A stretch of 64,000 nt of DNA, from the NCBI RefSeq assembly GCF_964340395.1, contig NC_135567.1, forward strand, positions 7,913,158-7,977,157, given 5' to 3'. A program made the position numbers and the translations under genes. Positions 37,938 to 51,274 of the stretch are shown here, piece by piece. The notes below the pieces were generated by a model. It was not told the origin of the DNA and made no database searches. It saw only the letters and a program-made list of their open reading frames with translations. Position 1 is the stretch's first letter. The number at the start of each line of letters is the position of its first letter. The stretch is from Glandiceps talaboti (taxonomy: Eukaryota; Hemichordata; Enteropneusta; Spengelidae).

Positions 37938-38608
37938 ATACCGCCAATGGAGTTGTAGCACAACTGTAGTTTTTAAAAATGTTTATCCATATGCTAGTCT
38001 ATGCTAACAATAGGTGTTTATTTGCTGAATAACTATCCAGTTGCCTATCCAACCATGTTGCTATCTTTACGATAAATGCTATCATTTGGCTGTTGCTATG
38101 GGCGTGGTCATGTTGTTAGATATATTTGCATACATTTGTGTATGTTTTTGTTCACTTGTGTATGAATTCCTGATATTGTCTTTGCAATATACGTGATCAT
38201 TTGGCTGTTGCTATGGGCGTGGTCTTATTGCTAGGAAAATTTACATACATTTTTTGAATGTTTATTCAATTGTCTATTAAACCCTGTTGTTATCTTTGTG
38301 AAATACACCACCGTTTGGCTGTTGCTATGGGCGTGGTCATGGTTACTAGGGTATTTGCATACATTTTTTGAATGTTAATTCATCTGTCTTTCTATTCCTG
38401 TTATCTTTGCAATATACATGATTATTTGGCTGTTGTTATGGGCGTGGTCTTGTTGCTATGCAAATTTACATACATTTTTTGGATGTTTATTCAATTATCT
38501 ATTAAACCCTGTTGTTATCTTTGTGAAATACACCACCGTTTGGCTGTTGCTATGGGCGTGGTCATGGTTGCTAGGGTATTTGCATACATTTTTTGAATGT
38601 TTACATTT
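37938..38608 (-). mobile_element. HINE-like family 1, hairpin end plus satellite
   Basis: 'taccgccaatggagttg' with 'tagcacaactg' is followed by five to six satellite units ('ctgttgctatgggcgtgg'). The 5' end is truncated. Successive units alternate between 'cttgttgctagg' and 'catggttgctaggg' types, so the array has a higher-order pattern. Confidence 0.65.
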
Positions 38609-38717
38609 GATAGCCTTGAATTAGTTTTAATAAATCACCAATTAATTATTGAAATTACAGTACAGTATGAGTATGTGACGTGTACCAAATAAGGTTGAAC
38701 AGTTTGTGTCTATATCT

Positions 38718-39095
38718 GTATGTATGTATGTATGTATGTATGTATGTATGTCTGTCTGTCTGTCTGTCTGTCTGTATGTCTGTGTGTACTGGTATATCTA
38801 CCTGTGTGTGTGTGTACATACATTGTACACACAGACATACAGACAGACAGACAGACATACATACATACATACATACATACATACATACATACATACATAC
38901 ATGCATGCATGCATGCATGCATGCATGCATACATACATACATACATACATACATACATACATACATACATACATACATACATACCGGTACATACATGCAT
39001 ACATACATACATACATACATACATACATACATACATACATACATACATTTTTGTACATACATACATACATACATACATACATACATACATACATA
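38718..39095. repeat. Palindromic (TATG)n/(GTCT)n ... (GACA)n/(CATA)n microsatellite
   Basis: The left part runs (TATG)n-(TCTG)n-TATGTCTGTGTGT, and after ~40 bp the right part is its reverse complement: ACACAGACATA-(CAGA)n-(CATA)n. Later parts contain (CATG)n (38900-38928). Confidence 0.95.
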
Positions 39096-39099
39096 GTTA

Positions 39100-41264
39100 T
39101 ATAATACCACAAGTGCCCTACTCTGATACCATTAGCATACACATATAGATTCTTATACAACATCATAATTTTAAAGTGACATACTTACACACACATTGTT
39201 ACATAACATCTAAATGTCATTCAATTTGTGTATAAGTAAAACTAATGTCAATTGATTTCCATAACATCAATACAGACAATAGAACTATGTAGATATGACT
39301 ACATTCTTATCACAACTGTTATTATAATAACACAATGACAATAAAATCAATCTAATTAGGGAATAATAACAGTAATGCAAATTTATCCACATTCCCACAC
39401 TTCAAATTGTAAGTCTTCAATCAAATATAATTATTATCATTGCCATAGGATATATATTACAGTAATGGTCTTTCAGTCTGTCAGTGGTTTTGCCAAGGTT
39501 TGGAAAACCAGGAACAGACAGGGGAATACTAGTGGTAAATAAAACAGGCGCAGTTTCCAATGCATTATATAATAGTTTTGGTAGGGAACCCTGGTAAAAT
39601 GACTGGGGAACTCAGGTAGATTTTATCTACTTACTGGCTTGAGGCTCACACCAGTACCTTGCAGATTGAAAGATTGATTATAGTCATCACAAGGGCTGGA
39701 TTGACAAGAGTACAATTATGATTCAATCCTTGCCCACTAATTTCAGTCAAAGAATTGGCAGTGGTGAGGCTCACACCACCAATATACAGAAATCAAAGCT
39801 GACCAATTTATTAAAACAATCGCTTCATTCCAATAAACTATAGTTCTATTAAGTTCACAACAATGTTTACTATAATTATATTGTATAACTTGTAAGTTAC
39901 CTGAATTATTAATATTTCACATTCCTTGCATTGTTTTCTCCTTATACACTCTGTTCTACATTCTTAACTAATTTTTCTCTCTTTGTTCACTGTATCTGGG
40001 GCAGGGACCAGGACACCACACACCTACCAACGACTCAACGGTGTTGAAGTACCTTTTAGTGATCATAAATGACTGGAAAGAATTCAACCTATTTTACAAA
40101 AAGTTCAATGATACTGTACCGTACACTGGCAATACAATGTATGTCAATAATAAATAAAATTATATGGGAGACAATTTCAGGAGATAACTTGGTTATGAAG
40201 TGAACCATTCATTGCATTATTTTGAAGAGGATATTTTATTTTTACACATTTTTTTTAATTTGATACTTTTAATTCCACATTATAGTTTACTTTAATACAA
40301 AGGTAACAACACTCTGAAATTTCTACTTTATAGTTACCATAGTTACCAAGAATGTTGAATAAAATGGTTATTATTTTGAAAGGAAAATAGATCTCGTTTG
40401 CTTTATTTGTTTTCACACGTTACCCCTAAAGTTAACACGCAGACAGACAGACAGACAGACACAATTATACATATATACATACATACACTATCCTCTGTAC
40501 AAGTGAATGTGTCTACTATTCTCTACATAGTCTATACCTAGGCTACCATATTGGTTCATTATCCATACATCAGATGATTATATCATATCAACTACAAATA
40601 CTGTATGAGTCATATCTTGACAAAATTACGTTTACAACATCAGGGGAAATAAATATCTGGTTGCTATAAATATATTCACAAAGTCTATTTTAGTATCTGT
40701 AACTTACATATATAAACAGGGGTACATAGTGCATGCCAGCTAAGGTCAGGTGAGGCAAGCCCTGAATTCAATGGCAAATTTGAAATTAATAGCAAATAAA
40801 TTACAATGATTTCCTTGTGTATGTTAAATTCAACTTGCAGTAAAGTAGGTCTTAGATTTGTATTTTCCTGATTGATCTTGACTATGTCTTTCAAAACACA
40901 AAGTGTGTTGAGAGAGCACACTCAAGATCAACCATCTAATATACCACTTGTAAGCTAACATTGGTCAAAGTGTAAACTTGTGATTTTGTCAACAATTGAC
41001 TTCATCATTAGAAGCAATTTACTTTGAAAACAATATGAAATGTAGAAACTGACATTTGCTGAGTACAGAGGTTTAGTATTATTGAAGAACCCAATATAGG
41101 CATGCTTTCTTTAGGGGATGGCCAACTTCATTCCATAAAAGGGATGTGCTACCTTGGTGACACAAGTACTCATTTGAAGCATAATTATGAATACAATAAT
41201 ACAAACATTTCTGATTAAGTTCTTAATAAATAAAGGTTTTATTTGATATATTTTGAATTATTGC
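39100..41264. other. Unassigned intronic DNA
   Basis: A weak SINE-like stretch (39640-39790, minus strand) shares 'gattcaatccttgccca' and 'tttcagtcaaagaat' with the SINE body. A (GACA)n run lies at 40440-40462. No exon found. The rest is AT-rich and unremarkable. Confidence 0.45.
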
Positions 41265-41270
41265 AAGTTG

Positions 41271-41301
<31 letters not shown>

Positions 41302-41302
41302 G

Positions 41303-41348
<46 letters not shown>

Positions 41349-41396
41349 CTTTGTCATGCCTATAGCACTACTGAAACACACACACACACACACACG

Positions 41397-41442
<46 letters not shown>

Positions 41443-41490
41443 CTTTGTCATGCCTATAGCACTACTGAACCTTCAGTTCAGTTGTGCTAA
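41265..41490 (-). mobile_element. HINE-like family 1 terminus with internal tandem duplication
   Basis: Only the terminal ~110 bp remains, and it is duplicated in tandem: (CA)n, 'cgta', (GACA)n, 'ctttgtcatgcctatagc', 'actactgaa', repeated twice before 'cagttgtgcta'. It abuts the hAT-related repeat starting at 41502. Confidence 0.65.
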
Positions 41491-41501
41491 TAAACCACAA
41501 G

Positions 41502-42130
41502 AAATCGAATGTGACTGACTAACACTCAACTCCACAGCCGTGCTATAGAGCATAGGGTATATGGCAACACCCATGATGAAACATGGAAGTCATTAACTTG
41601 ACGACCAATGGAAATAAAATTATGTATCGGTCAAAAGATTCAGCTTCAGAATTGTTTTTGTCCAAAAAAACCCGCTCAGATTTTATGATTTACATACCAC
41701 TGACACCATTTTGACAAGTTCAGTTATGAACAAATGAGCATCAAATCCTGGCAGGCTTGTAGGTTATTTAGCTAAACATAATTACATTAAGTTTATTTTC
41801 TTCATGTTTTATTGTAAAGGTAGGAGAAATATATGTTTGAAATTGACTACAAACTGACTATCCAGATTAAAACTAATTTAACAATATATCTATCAGATTT
41901 AGCACTCTGGTAGATAACTAACTTTTAGAGAATTGCATGCAATCATTAAAAAGTCTATAAAATATGGGAGACCGGTGAGGACAGCAATTGTGGCTTGTAA
42001 ACTGTGGCTTGTAAAACTGTGACATCTTGACCATGAAACATGATAATGTCTATTAACTTCTATGCATCATAGCATGGATTTATTATTGAGAAGAGTTTAG
42101 TTTAGTTTAGTTCTGTAAAACAACAAGATC
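41502..42130 (+). mobile_element. hAT-associated repeat, second copy
   Basis: Matches 8606-9370 and ends in 'gtttagtttagtttagttct' and 'gatcgacagtacag', where hAT coding sequence begins in other copies. The coding part is missing here. Confidence 0.6.
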
Positions 42131-42387
42131 GACAGTACAGATATACAAATAAAAACTAGTACAAATTGTTGAATTACTTGGATAACCCACAAAGTTAAAG
42201 ACTTATTTCCATTGGGGTCCATACGAGAGCCGTCATTATTTAAGGCCGGGGGGAGGGGGTGTCGTAGGATTTGGACAATCCAAAACTTCAGTACCCCCCC
42301 CCCACCCTCCACCCACCCCAGTGTCTATGCTTACTTCAATTCAATGTTAACAGCACATGTAACTTTTTTTCAGCTGTTCAGTTTTTA

Positions 42388-42527
42388 GCAGGTGGCATCA
42401 AATTGTAATTACAATTATATTGAAGATAGAAGCCCTCAGGTAGAAAATGTCCAGAATAAACCTATGAAGACCTTCATTATTGGAGATTCAGTACTGAAGA
42501 ATATAAAACCTAGGAGACAGTGTGTCT
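42388..42527 (+). pseudogene. Short open segment leading into the minisatellite
   Basis: After a pyrimidine tract and AG near 42387, an open frame reads QVASNCNYNYIEDRSPQVEN, then VQNKPMKTFIIGDSVLKNIK and PRRQCV before a TGA at 42527. 'TFIIGDSVLKNI' resembles the first block (GDS motif) of SGNH-hydrolase-like domains found in some transposon proteins. The frame is not the minisatellite's frame. It may be a broken 5' part of the gene at 47 kb, or unrelated. Confidence 0.3.
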
Positions 42528-45500
42528 GAACTGCCAATCAGTACTCAGTTGAAAGACACTGAACAACCAATCAGTACACAGTTGATAGATACCTAACTAC
42601 CAATCAGTACACAGTTGATAGACACTGAACAACCAATCAGTACACAGTTGATAGACACTGAACAACCAATCAGTACACAGTTGATAGATACTGAACTACC
42701 AATCAGTACACAGTTGATAGATACTGAACTACCAATCAGTACACAGTTGATAGACACTGAACAACCAATCAGTACACAGTTGATAGACACCTAACTACCA
42801 ATCAGTACACAGTTGATAGACACTGAACAACCAATCAGTACACAGTTGATAGATACCTAACTACCAATCAGTACACAGTTGATAGATACTGAACTACCAA
42901 TCAGTACACAGTTGAAAGACACTGAACTACCAATCAGTACACAGTTGATAGACACCTAACTACCAATCAGTACACAGTTGATAGATACTGAACAACCAAT
43001 CAGTACACAGTTGATAGACACTGAACAACCAATCAGTACACAGTTGAAAGACACTGAACAACCAATCAGTACACAGTTGAAAGACACTGAACAACCAATC
43101 AGTACACAGTTGATAGATACCGAACTACCAATCAGTACACAGTTGAAAGACACTGAACAACCAATCGGTACACAGTTGATAGACACTGAACAACCAATCA
43201 GTACACAGTTGATAGACACTGAACAACCAATCAGTACACAGTTGATAGATACCGAACTACCAATCGGTACACAGCTGATAGATACTGAACTACCAATCAG
43301 TACACAGTTGATAGACACTGAACAACCAATCAGTACACAGTTGATAGATGCCGAACTACCAATCGGTACACAGTTGATAGACACTGAACAACCAATCAGT
43401 ACACAGTTGATAGACACTGAACAACCAATCAGTACACAGGTGAAAGACACTGAACTACCAATCAGTACACAGTTGATAGACACTGAACAACCAATCAGTA
43501 CACAGTTGATAGACACCTAACTACCAATCAGTACACAGTTGATAGACACTGAACAACCAATCAGTACACAGTTGATAGACACCTAACTACCAATCAGTAC
43601 ACAGTTGATAGACACCTAACTACCAATCAGTACACAGTTGAAAGACACTGAACAACCAATCAGTACACAGTTGATAGACACCTAACTACCAATCAGTACA
43701 CAGTTGATAGACACTGAACAACCAATCAGTACACAGTTGATAGACACTGAACTACCAATCAGTACACAGTTGATAGACACTGAACAACCAATCAGTACAC
43801 AGTTGATAGATACCTAACTACCAATCAGTACACAGTTGATAGACACCTAACTACCAATCAGTACACAGTTGAAAGACACTGAACAACCAATCAGTACACA
43901 GTTGATAGACACCTAACTACCAATCAGTACACAGTTGATAGACACCTAACTACCAATCAGTACACAGTTGAAAGACACTGAACAACCAATCAGTACACAG
44001 TTGAAAGACACCTAACTACCAATCAGTACACAGTTGATAGACACCTAACTACCAATCAGTACACAGTTGAAAGACACTGAACAACCAATCAGTACACAGT
44101 TGATAGACACCTAACTACCAATCAGTACACAGTTGATAGACACTGAACAACCAATCAGTACACAGTTGATAGACACCTAACTACCAATCAGTACACAGTT
44201 GATAGACACCTAACTACCAATCAGTACACAGTTGATAGACACTGAACTACCAATCAGTACACAGTTGATAGACACTGAACTACCAATCAGTACACAGTTG
44301 AAAGACACTGAACAACCAATCAGTACACAGTTGATAGACACCTAACTACCAATCAGTACACAGTTGATAGACACTGAACAACCAATCAGTACACAGGTGA
44401 AAGACACTGAACTACCAATCAGTACACAGTTGATAGACACTGAACAACCAATCAGTACACAGTTGATAGATACCTAACTACCAATCAGTACACAGTTGAT
44501 AGACACCGAACTACCAATCAGTACACAGTTGATAGACACTGAACTACCAATCAGTACACAGTTGATAGACACTGAACAACCAATCAGTACACAGTTGATA
44601 GACACCTAACTACCAATCAGTACACAGTTGATAGACACTGAACTACCAATCAGTACACAGTTGATAGACACTGAACAACCAATCAGTACACAGTTGAAAG
44701 ACACTGAACAACCAATCAGTACACAGTTGAAAGACACCTAACTACCAATCAGTACACAGTTGATAGACACTGAACAACCAATCAGTACACAGTTGATAGA
44801 TACCTAACTACCAATCAGTACACAGTTGATAGACACCGAACTACCAATCAGTACACAGTTGATAGACACTGAACTACCAATCAGTACACAGTTGATAGAC
44901 ACTGAACAACCAATCAGTACACAGTTGATAGACACCTAACTACCAATCAGTACACAGTTGATAGACACCGAACTACCAATCAGTACACAGTTGATAGACA
45001 CTGAACAACCAATCAGTACACAGTTGAAAGACACTGAACAACCAATCAGTACACAGTTGAAAGACACCTAACTACCAATCAGTACACAGTTGATAGACAC
45101 TGAACAACCAATCAGTACACAGTTGATAGATACCTAACTACCAATCAGTACACAGTTGATAGACACCGAACTACCAATCAGTACACAGTTGATAGACACT
45201 GAACTACCAATCAGTACACAGTTGATAGACACTGAACAACCAATCAGTACACAGTTGATAGACACCTAACTACCAATCAGTACACAGTTGATAGACACCG
45301 AACTACCAATCAGTACACAGTTGATAGACACTGAACAACCAATCAGTACACAGTTGATAGACACCTAACTACCAATCAGTACACAGTTGAAAGACACTGA
45401 ACAACCAATCAGTACACAGTTGAAAGACACCTAACTACCAATCAGTACACAGTTGAAAGACACTGAACAACCAATCAGTACACAGTTGATAGACACCTAA

Positions 45501-47014
45501 CTACCAATCAGTACACAGTTGAAAGACACTGAACAACCAATCAGTACACAGTTGATAGACACCTAACTACCAATCAGTACACAGTTGATAGACACTGAAC
45601 AACCAATCAGTACACAGTTGAAAGACACTGAACAACCAATCAGTACACAGTTGAAAGACACCTAACTACCAATCAGTACACAGTTGATAGACACTGAACA
45701 ACCAATCAGTACACAGTTGAAAGACACTGAACAACCAATCAGTACACAGTTGATAGACACCTAACTACCAATCAGTACACAGTTGAAAGACACTGAACTA
45801 CCAATCAGTACACAGTTGATAGACACTGAACAACCAATCAGTACACAGTTGAAAGACACTGAACAACCAATCAGTACACAGTTGAAAGACACCTAACTAC
45901 CAATCAGTACACAGTTGATAGACACTGAACAACCAATCAGTACACAGTTGAAAGACACTGAACAACCAATCAGTACACAGTTGATAGACACCTAACTACC
46001 AATCAGTACACAGTTGAAAGACACTGAACAACCAATCAGTACACAGTTGATAGACACTGAACAACCAATCAGTACACAGTTGATAGACACCTAACTACCA
46101 ATCAGTACACAGTTGAAAGACACTGAACTACCAATCAGTACACAGTTGATAGACACTGAACTACCAATCAGTACACAGTTGTCGATAGATACCTAACTAC
46201 CAATCAGTACACAGTTGAAAGACACTGAACAACCAATCAGTACACAGTTGATAGACACCTAACTACCAATCAGTACACAGTTGATAGACACTGAACAACC
46301 AATCAGTACACAGTTGATAGACATTGAACAACCAATCAGTACACAGTTGATAGATACCTAACTACCAATCAGTACAGTTGAAAGACACTGAACAACCAAT
46401 CAGTACACAGTTGATAGACACCTAACTACCAATCAGTACACAGTTGATAGACACTGAACAACCAATCAGTACACAGTTGATAGACACTGAACTACCAATC
46501 AGTACACAGTTGATAGACACTGAACAACCAATCAGTACACAGTTGATAGACACTGAACAACCAATCAGTACACAGTTGATAGACACCTAACTACCAATCA
46601 GTACACAGTTGAAAGACACTGAACAACCAATCAGTACACAGTTGAAAGACACTGAACAACCAATCAGTACACAGTTGATAGACACTGAACTACCAATCAG
46701 TACACAGTTGATAGACACTGAACTACCAATCAGTACACAGTTGATAGACACCTAACTACCAATCAATACACAGTTGATAGACACCTAAAGATCAATCAGT
46801 ACACAGTTGAAAGACACTGAACAACCAATCAGTACACAGTTGATAGATACCTAACTACCAATCAGTACACAGTTGAAAGACACTGAACAACCAATCAGTA
46901 CACAGTTGAAAGACACTGAACAACCAATCAGTACACAGTTGATAGACACCTAACTACCGATCAGTACACAGTTGATAGACACTAAACTACTGATCAGTAC
47001 ATAGTTCAAAGACA
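42528..47014 (+). repeat. 33-bp (11-codon) minisatellite, ~135 units
   Basis: The unit is 'ccaatcagtacacagttgat' + 'agacactgaacaa' (33 bp). In one plus-strand register it encodes (D-T-E-Q/L-P-I-S-T-Q-L-I/K)n. Three main variants alternate: ACTGAACAA (TEQ), ACTGAACTA or ACCGAACTA (TEL), and ACCTAACTA, which puts a stop after T. The frame is open across 42978-43520 (about 16 units); elsewhere the stop variant interrupts it. Only two length changes were noticed: a 3-bp insertion at about 46182 and a 2-bp deletion at about 46372. The array leads in the same codon register into the broken gene at 47.0 kb. Confidence 0.95.
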
Positions 47015-49028
47015 GAGATGTACAAAGTGATGAGTGTGTTCCAGAAACATACTATGAGACTGATACATTTGAAACCTTTCCTGCCCTGCAAAGTCTCACA
47101 CCAGTAATTCACTCACCTATGGATGTTGATGACTCAATATTGAAAAAGCCTAAGCCATCAAGTGATGTGTATGCTGTTGAGACTTACTTGGAATCTGATT
47201 CATCAGAAGTATTTGATATCCTGCCAATTCACACTAGAATATTCATGATGAAAAATAAGAAACAACAATTAGAGTCAACAGTGTTTCCTAAATCTGTAGG
47301 TGTACCAAAGGTCAAAGTAACTAGGGAAATTGATAACATTCAGACTGAAAACTCAACATCAAATAGATGCATAGACACATGTATCCCTTTGGTAACATCA
47401 GATATGGCTAATTGTTGCAAAAATATTGTTGATTATACAGACTTTGAAGTTGACATTATTGATGATTCTGATTCTGATCCAGACTACGTGCCTTCCCCAG
47501 ACAGAGTTGACTTAACTGATTGTAGTGATTCAGATCAATAAACTGATCCAAGTTCAGAATGTACACCAATACCAGATAACATTATAGTGCCTGATAGTTC
47601 AGAAATAGGCAATGATATACAATTGACAACATCAACCAAGAGGGCTGCCATGAAGAAAAATATTGTTATTGGCCAAAATGCACAACAAGTTGCCAGTAAG
47701 AGACATGTTGATAGGGCTGTTGCAACCAAGTCCTCACATTGTGTAAAAACAATTCAGAGTTCCAATATATCATCATCATCCAGCCCATCAAGAAAAAGAA
47801 AGCATATCAAAGTTTTAACTACAAACAATACTGGGAAAAGAAAGTGGGATAAACATCAGTACTGTGTTTATTGCCTAAAGGACTATGGAAAACTACCATG
47901 CCATTTAAAACAAAATCATAGCAATGAATCCGAAGTGTCTGATTCATTCAGTTTTCCTACAGGTAGCTAAGAATGAAGCCTTCTATTAAAGAAACTTTTG
48001 ATCAAAGGTAATCACGCTCATAATCTCAGGGTATTGCAAGAGGCTGGGGGGGGGGGGTTTCCTCATACCATGCAAACATCCAACACATGCAGTAAAGGTG
48101 GAAGACTATTTACCATGTGAATTTTGCTTGGGGTATTTTATCAGAGGTGATCTTTGAAAACACCAAAGGTCTTGTGATTTAAAACCTACAATATATGGAT
48201 CATCAAAAAACAGAGCACAGGGAAGGTCAGTACATTTGTTACCAATTTGTCAAGCAGCAAATCAAGGTTTGATGGACAATGTGCTACCAAAGATGAACCA
48301 GGATGAAATTGCTAGAGTTGTACGAAGTGATCAACTGTGATATTGCAGCAAGGTGCAAGCTTATACAAGAAACAAGGAGCGGAACGTCACTACTATATCA
48401 GTCAAAAGCTACGAGAATTGGGTAAATTTGTCATCTCAATGAGAAAGATCAGTAAAGGAGAAGTGACATCTTTCACAGATTGTATTCATCCACACAAGTT
48501 TGATTTGCTTGTTGCAGCTGTACAAAGTCTAGCTGGATATGATACAATGGATTCCTCTTTTAAGATTCCTATTCTGGCCACAAAACTAGGAAACATTCCT
48601 CAGAAATGTGCAGCCATTTTACAAGGCAATGCCATTAAAACAGGAGATGATGACCTTTTAACCAGAGCCAGACAGTTTCTGCGACTTTGCACCTTGAAGA
48701 GGTCTGAAGACATAAGTTGCAATGCGCAGAAAACAATCAATGAACGGAAAAGAAATAAGCCAATGTTGTTACCACTTGTAGATGATGTCAAAGCACTCGG
48801 CAGCCATATGGAGATAGTTGGTAAAATACTAAAGAGGAATTAAAGTTTAAACCAAATAACAAGAGTTGGTTGCAACTTTGCAGAGTTACCCTTTCACAGC
48901 TAATCATGTTCAATAGACAGAGAAGTGGGAAAATGGAGAGAATGACCATACATGACTATGACAATGTACATGGAGGGAATCCAAGTGGTGTTGTTGATTC
49001 ATGCTTGTCAGAATTTGAGAAAGACTGA
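47015..49028 (+). pseudogene. Broken zinc-finger transposon-like gene
   Basis: Conserved blocks appear in order. An acidic N-terminus (47119-47541) has DSDSDPDYVPSPD, followed by an in-frame TAA at 47539. The same frame continues at 47587-47970 with a basic RKRKH and the finger CVYCLKDYGKLPCHLKQNH (C2H2 type). Then, in changing frames, come GNHAHNLRVLQ (48020), DYLPCEFCLGYF..GDL with a TGA at 48155 and KHQRSC (second C2HC finger), and DEIARVVRSDQL (48305). A shift near 48336 leads to YYISQKLRELGKF and HPHKFDLLVAAVQSLAGYD (48337-48843), then WLQLCRVTLSQLIMFNRQRS up to 49028. I recognise this order from a family of long uncharacterised proteins common in fish, coral and mollusc genomes that behaves like transposon genes. 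I cannot name its enzyme. At least six lesions make it dead. Confidence 0.6.
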
Positions 49029-49956
49029 AGACTTGTTACAGTTTACTGTGAATATATTGTGGTTATCTGATTGCAAAATGATAATCCAGTTACAACTAGT
49101 ATAGTGTACATGATGACAGACAAAACCCAGTTTTCGCTCAAGATTTAAACTGAACACTACACTACCTACAGATAATATTGACTACTAATTAACACATACA
49201 ATATCTTTTTCATAATATAATTAACTGACAAATTTTTAGTGAATATATCTCTGGTTATTTGAAGAAAAAAGAAAATCCTAGATGTAGCTGGTACAGGCTT
49301 AATTATGCTTTTTAAATTTATATCAAATTGACTGCCTCAAATTATATACAATAGGTTATTTTTTTAACACGCCCTTAGTTTCCAATATAGAAAAAGTATC
49401 ATTGGTATGGGGTTTTCCACTTCTCTGATCAGCAGATGGGTTGCCCCTTCTCAGTTTGCAAGTCATGTGAGTAACAACAGACTCTTAACAATGCTATTAA
49501 TTTAGGAGAGACAATCACACTTCATGAAAAGTTTCTGGAACCTAAATTATATTTTCAACACATATTTAGAAAGATTTGGCTATAAAACATCAACAAGAAC
49601 TTTTTATTGTAATTTAATTTCAGGCACATAAAAAAGAAAGAAGTGGCCAGATAATGAGAAGGCTTCTGCTTTACAACATTTTGCAGTAGATATCAGTCTC
49701 CAGAAAGTTCCAGGAAAATGAGAATGTCAAGAATGTAAACAAAAGTAACCTGTTCTAAGTCATAGGAAATGGACAGATATCAAGTTTGTTTTGTTTATAA
49801 CAAAATACAGAAGCAGAAAAATGATCATAAGAAGATTTGAAAAACTCATGGTGTAGTGTTAAGTTAGAGATCATTGTGACAGGTTCATAGTATTTGTTCT
49901 CGTTCTACAAGATTGCTTGTTTTTAGTCACTGTAGTGTCACTAAAATTTTAAAAAA
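49029..49956. other. Tail of the broken gene and unassigned DNA
   Basis: No further block of the broken gene could be recognised after 49028. The sequence is AT-rich and featureless apart from 'ataacaaaatacag'-type A-rich runs. Confidence 0.4.
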
Positions 49957-50908
49957 TACCGCCAATGGCATTGTAGCACAACTGCAGTTTTCCAAAAATG
50001 TTTATCCATATGTTTGTCCTTGCTAACAATAGGTGTTCATTTGCTGAATGACTATCCAGTTGCCTATTCAACCATGTTGCTATCTTTGCAATATACATTT
50101 GTACGTGATCATTTGGCTGTTGCTATGGGCGTGGTGATGTTGCTAGGCAAATTTGGATACATTTTTTGAATGATTACTCACTTTCCTACCAGATGATATT
50201 GTTTGACCAAAATATACTCAGTCTGCCATTTGGTTGTTGTTAAGGGATTGGTCATGATTGCTAAGGCCAATTGTGTCAAAATATTTTGAAGAAAATCTGT
50301 GGAATAACACTTCTAGAAACATTTCACCAAGTTTCAGTCTCATTGACCAAGTACTTTTTGAGCTATACATATTTGACCAAAATTCACATGTTTACACTTA
50401 ATTTGCATATTACTGAGGAGATCATTATATGCTTAATATTTCTTCATCTATACACCAACAGATGCATCCTTGTTAAATTTCAGCCCAATCCCCTCAATAG
50501 TTTTGGAATGATAGGTTTTTGACCAAAAAGACACATTTTTAGCCCTAATTTGTATATTACTAAGGGAATCATCATGTCATGAACAAACCTTAATTTACTC
50601 ACCCCTAAGAATGTTTCCAAAAACTTTCAGGCCAATCTCCACGGTAGTTTTGAAGTTTAAGTTTTTTGACCAAAAACAATTTTTTTTTTTACCTAAAACA
50701 CACATCTCTGATGCTATCAATTTTCAAAATTCCCAACTAGACACCCAAAGTAACATGACCACCAAATATTAATTTAAAGCAATCGGTCCAGCAGTTTTTT
50801 ACTTTAAGTTATTTACACACACACACATCCCCCCCCCCACACACACACACACACACACACAGACAGACATGCCTAAAGCACTACTGAACCTTCAGCCCAG
50901 TTGTGCTA
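49957..50908 (-). mobile_element. HINE-like family 1, near full-length copy
   Basis: Hairpin end 'taccgccaatggcattg' with 'tagcacaactg', two satellite units, the unique block, a CA tract interrupted by a C-run (50815-50860), and terminus 'cccagttgtgcta'. Confidence 0.7.
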
Positions 50909-51090
50909 AACAGGTTTCCAAGCAACGTCAAACTGAGGTTAATCTTGATGCCTTTGACATTGAGATGTGAAGTAGTCCATAAAAGATTTAATGGTTTCAT
51001 TTCATCAATAAAACAAGAATCTTTCATTTCTCGGCCGAGTCAAAGCATCTTTTAACACAATAAATCATGTTTTAAAAAAAAAAAAAAAAA

Positions 51091-51221
51091 ACATCTCTGA
51101 TGCGATCGTTTTCATTTGAGGAATTTTTCATCTAGACACCCTAAGTAGTGTCCCCACCAAATATCAAGCCGATCGGTTTGACGGTTTTTGACTTTGTCAT
51201 TTACACACACACACACACACA

Positions 51222-51274
<53 letters not shown>

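Noticed and set aside
38655-39166. Frames up to 151 codons on both strands
   Set aside because: Microsatellite translations, as above.
42528-47014. CRISPR-like array
   Set aside because: Units are contiguous with no unique spacers, in a eukaryotic context. It is a minisatellite.
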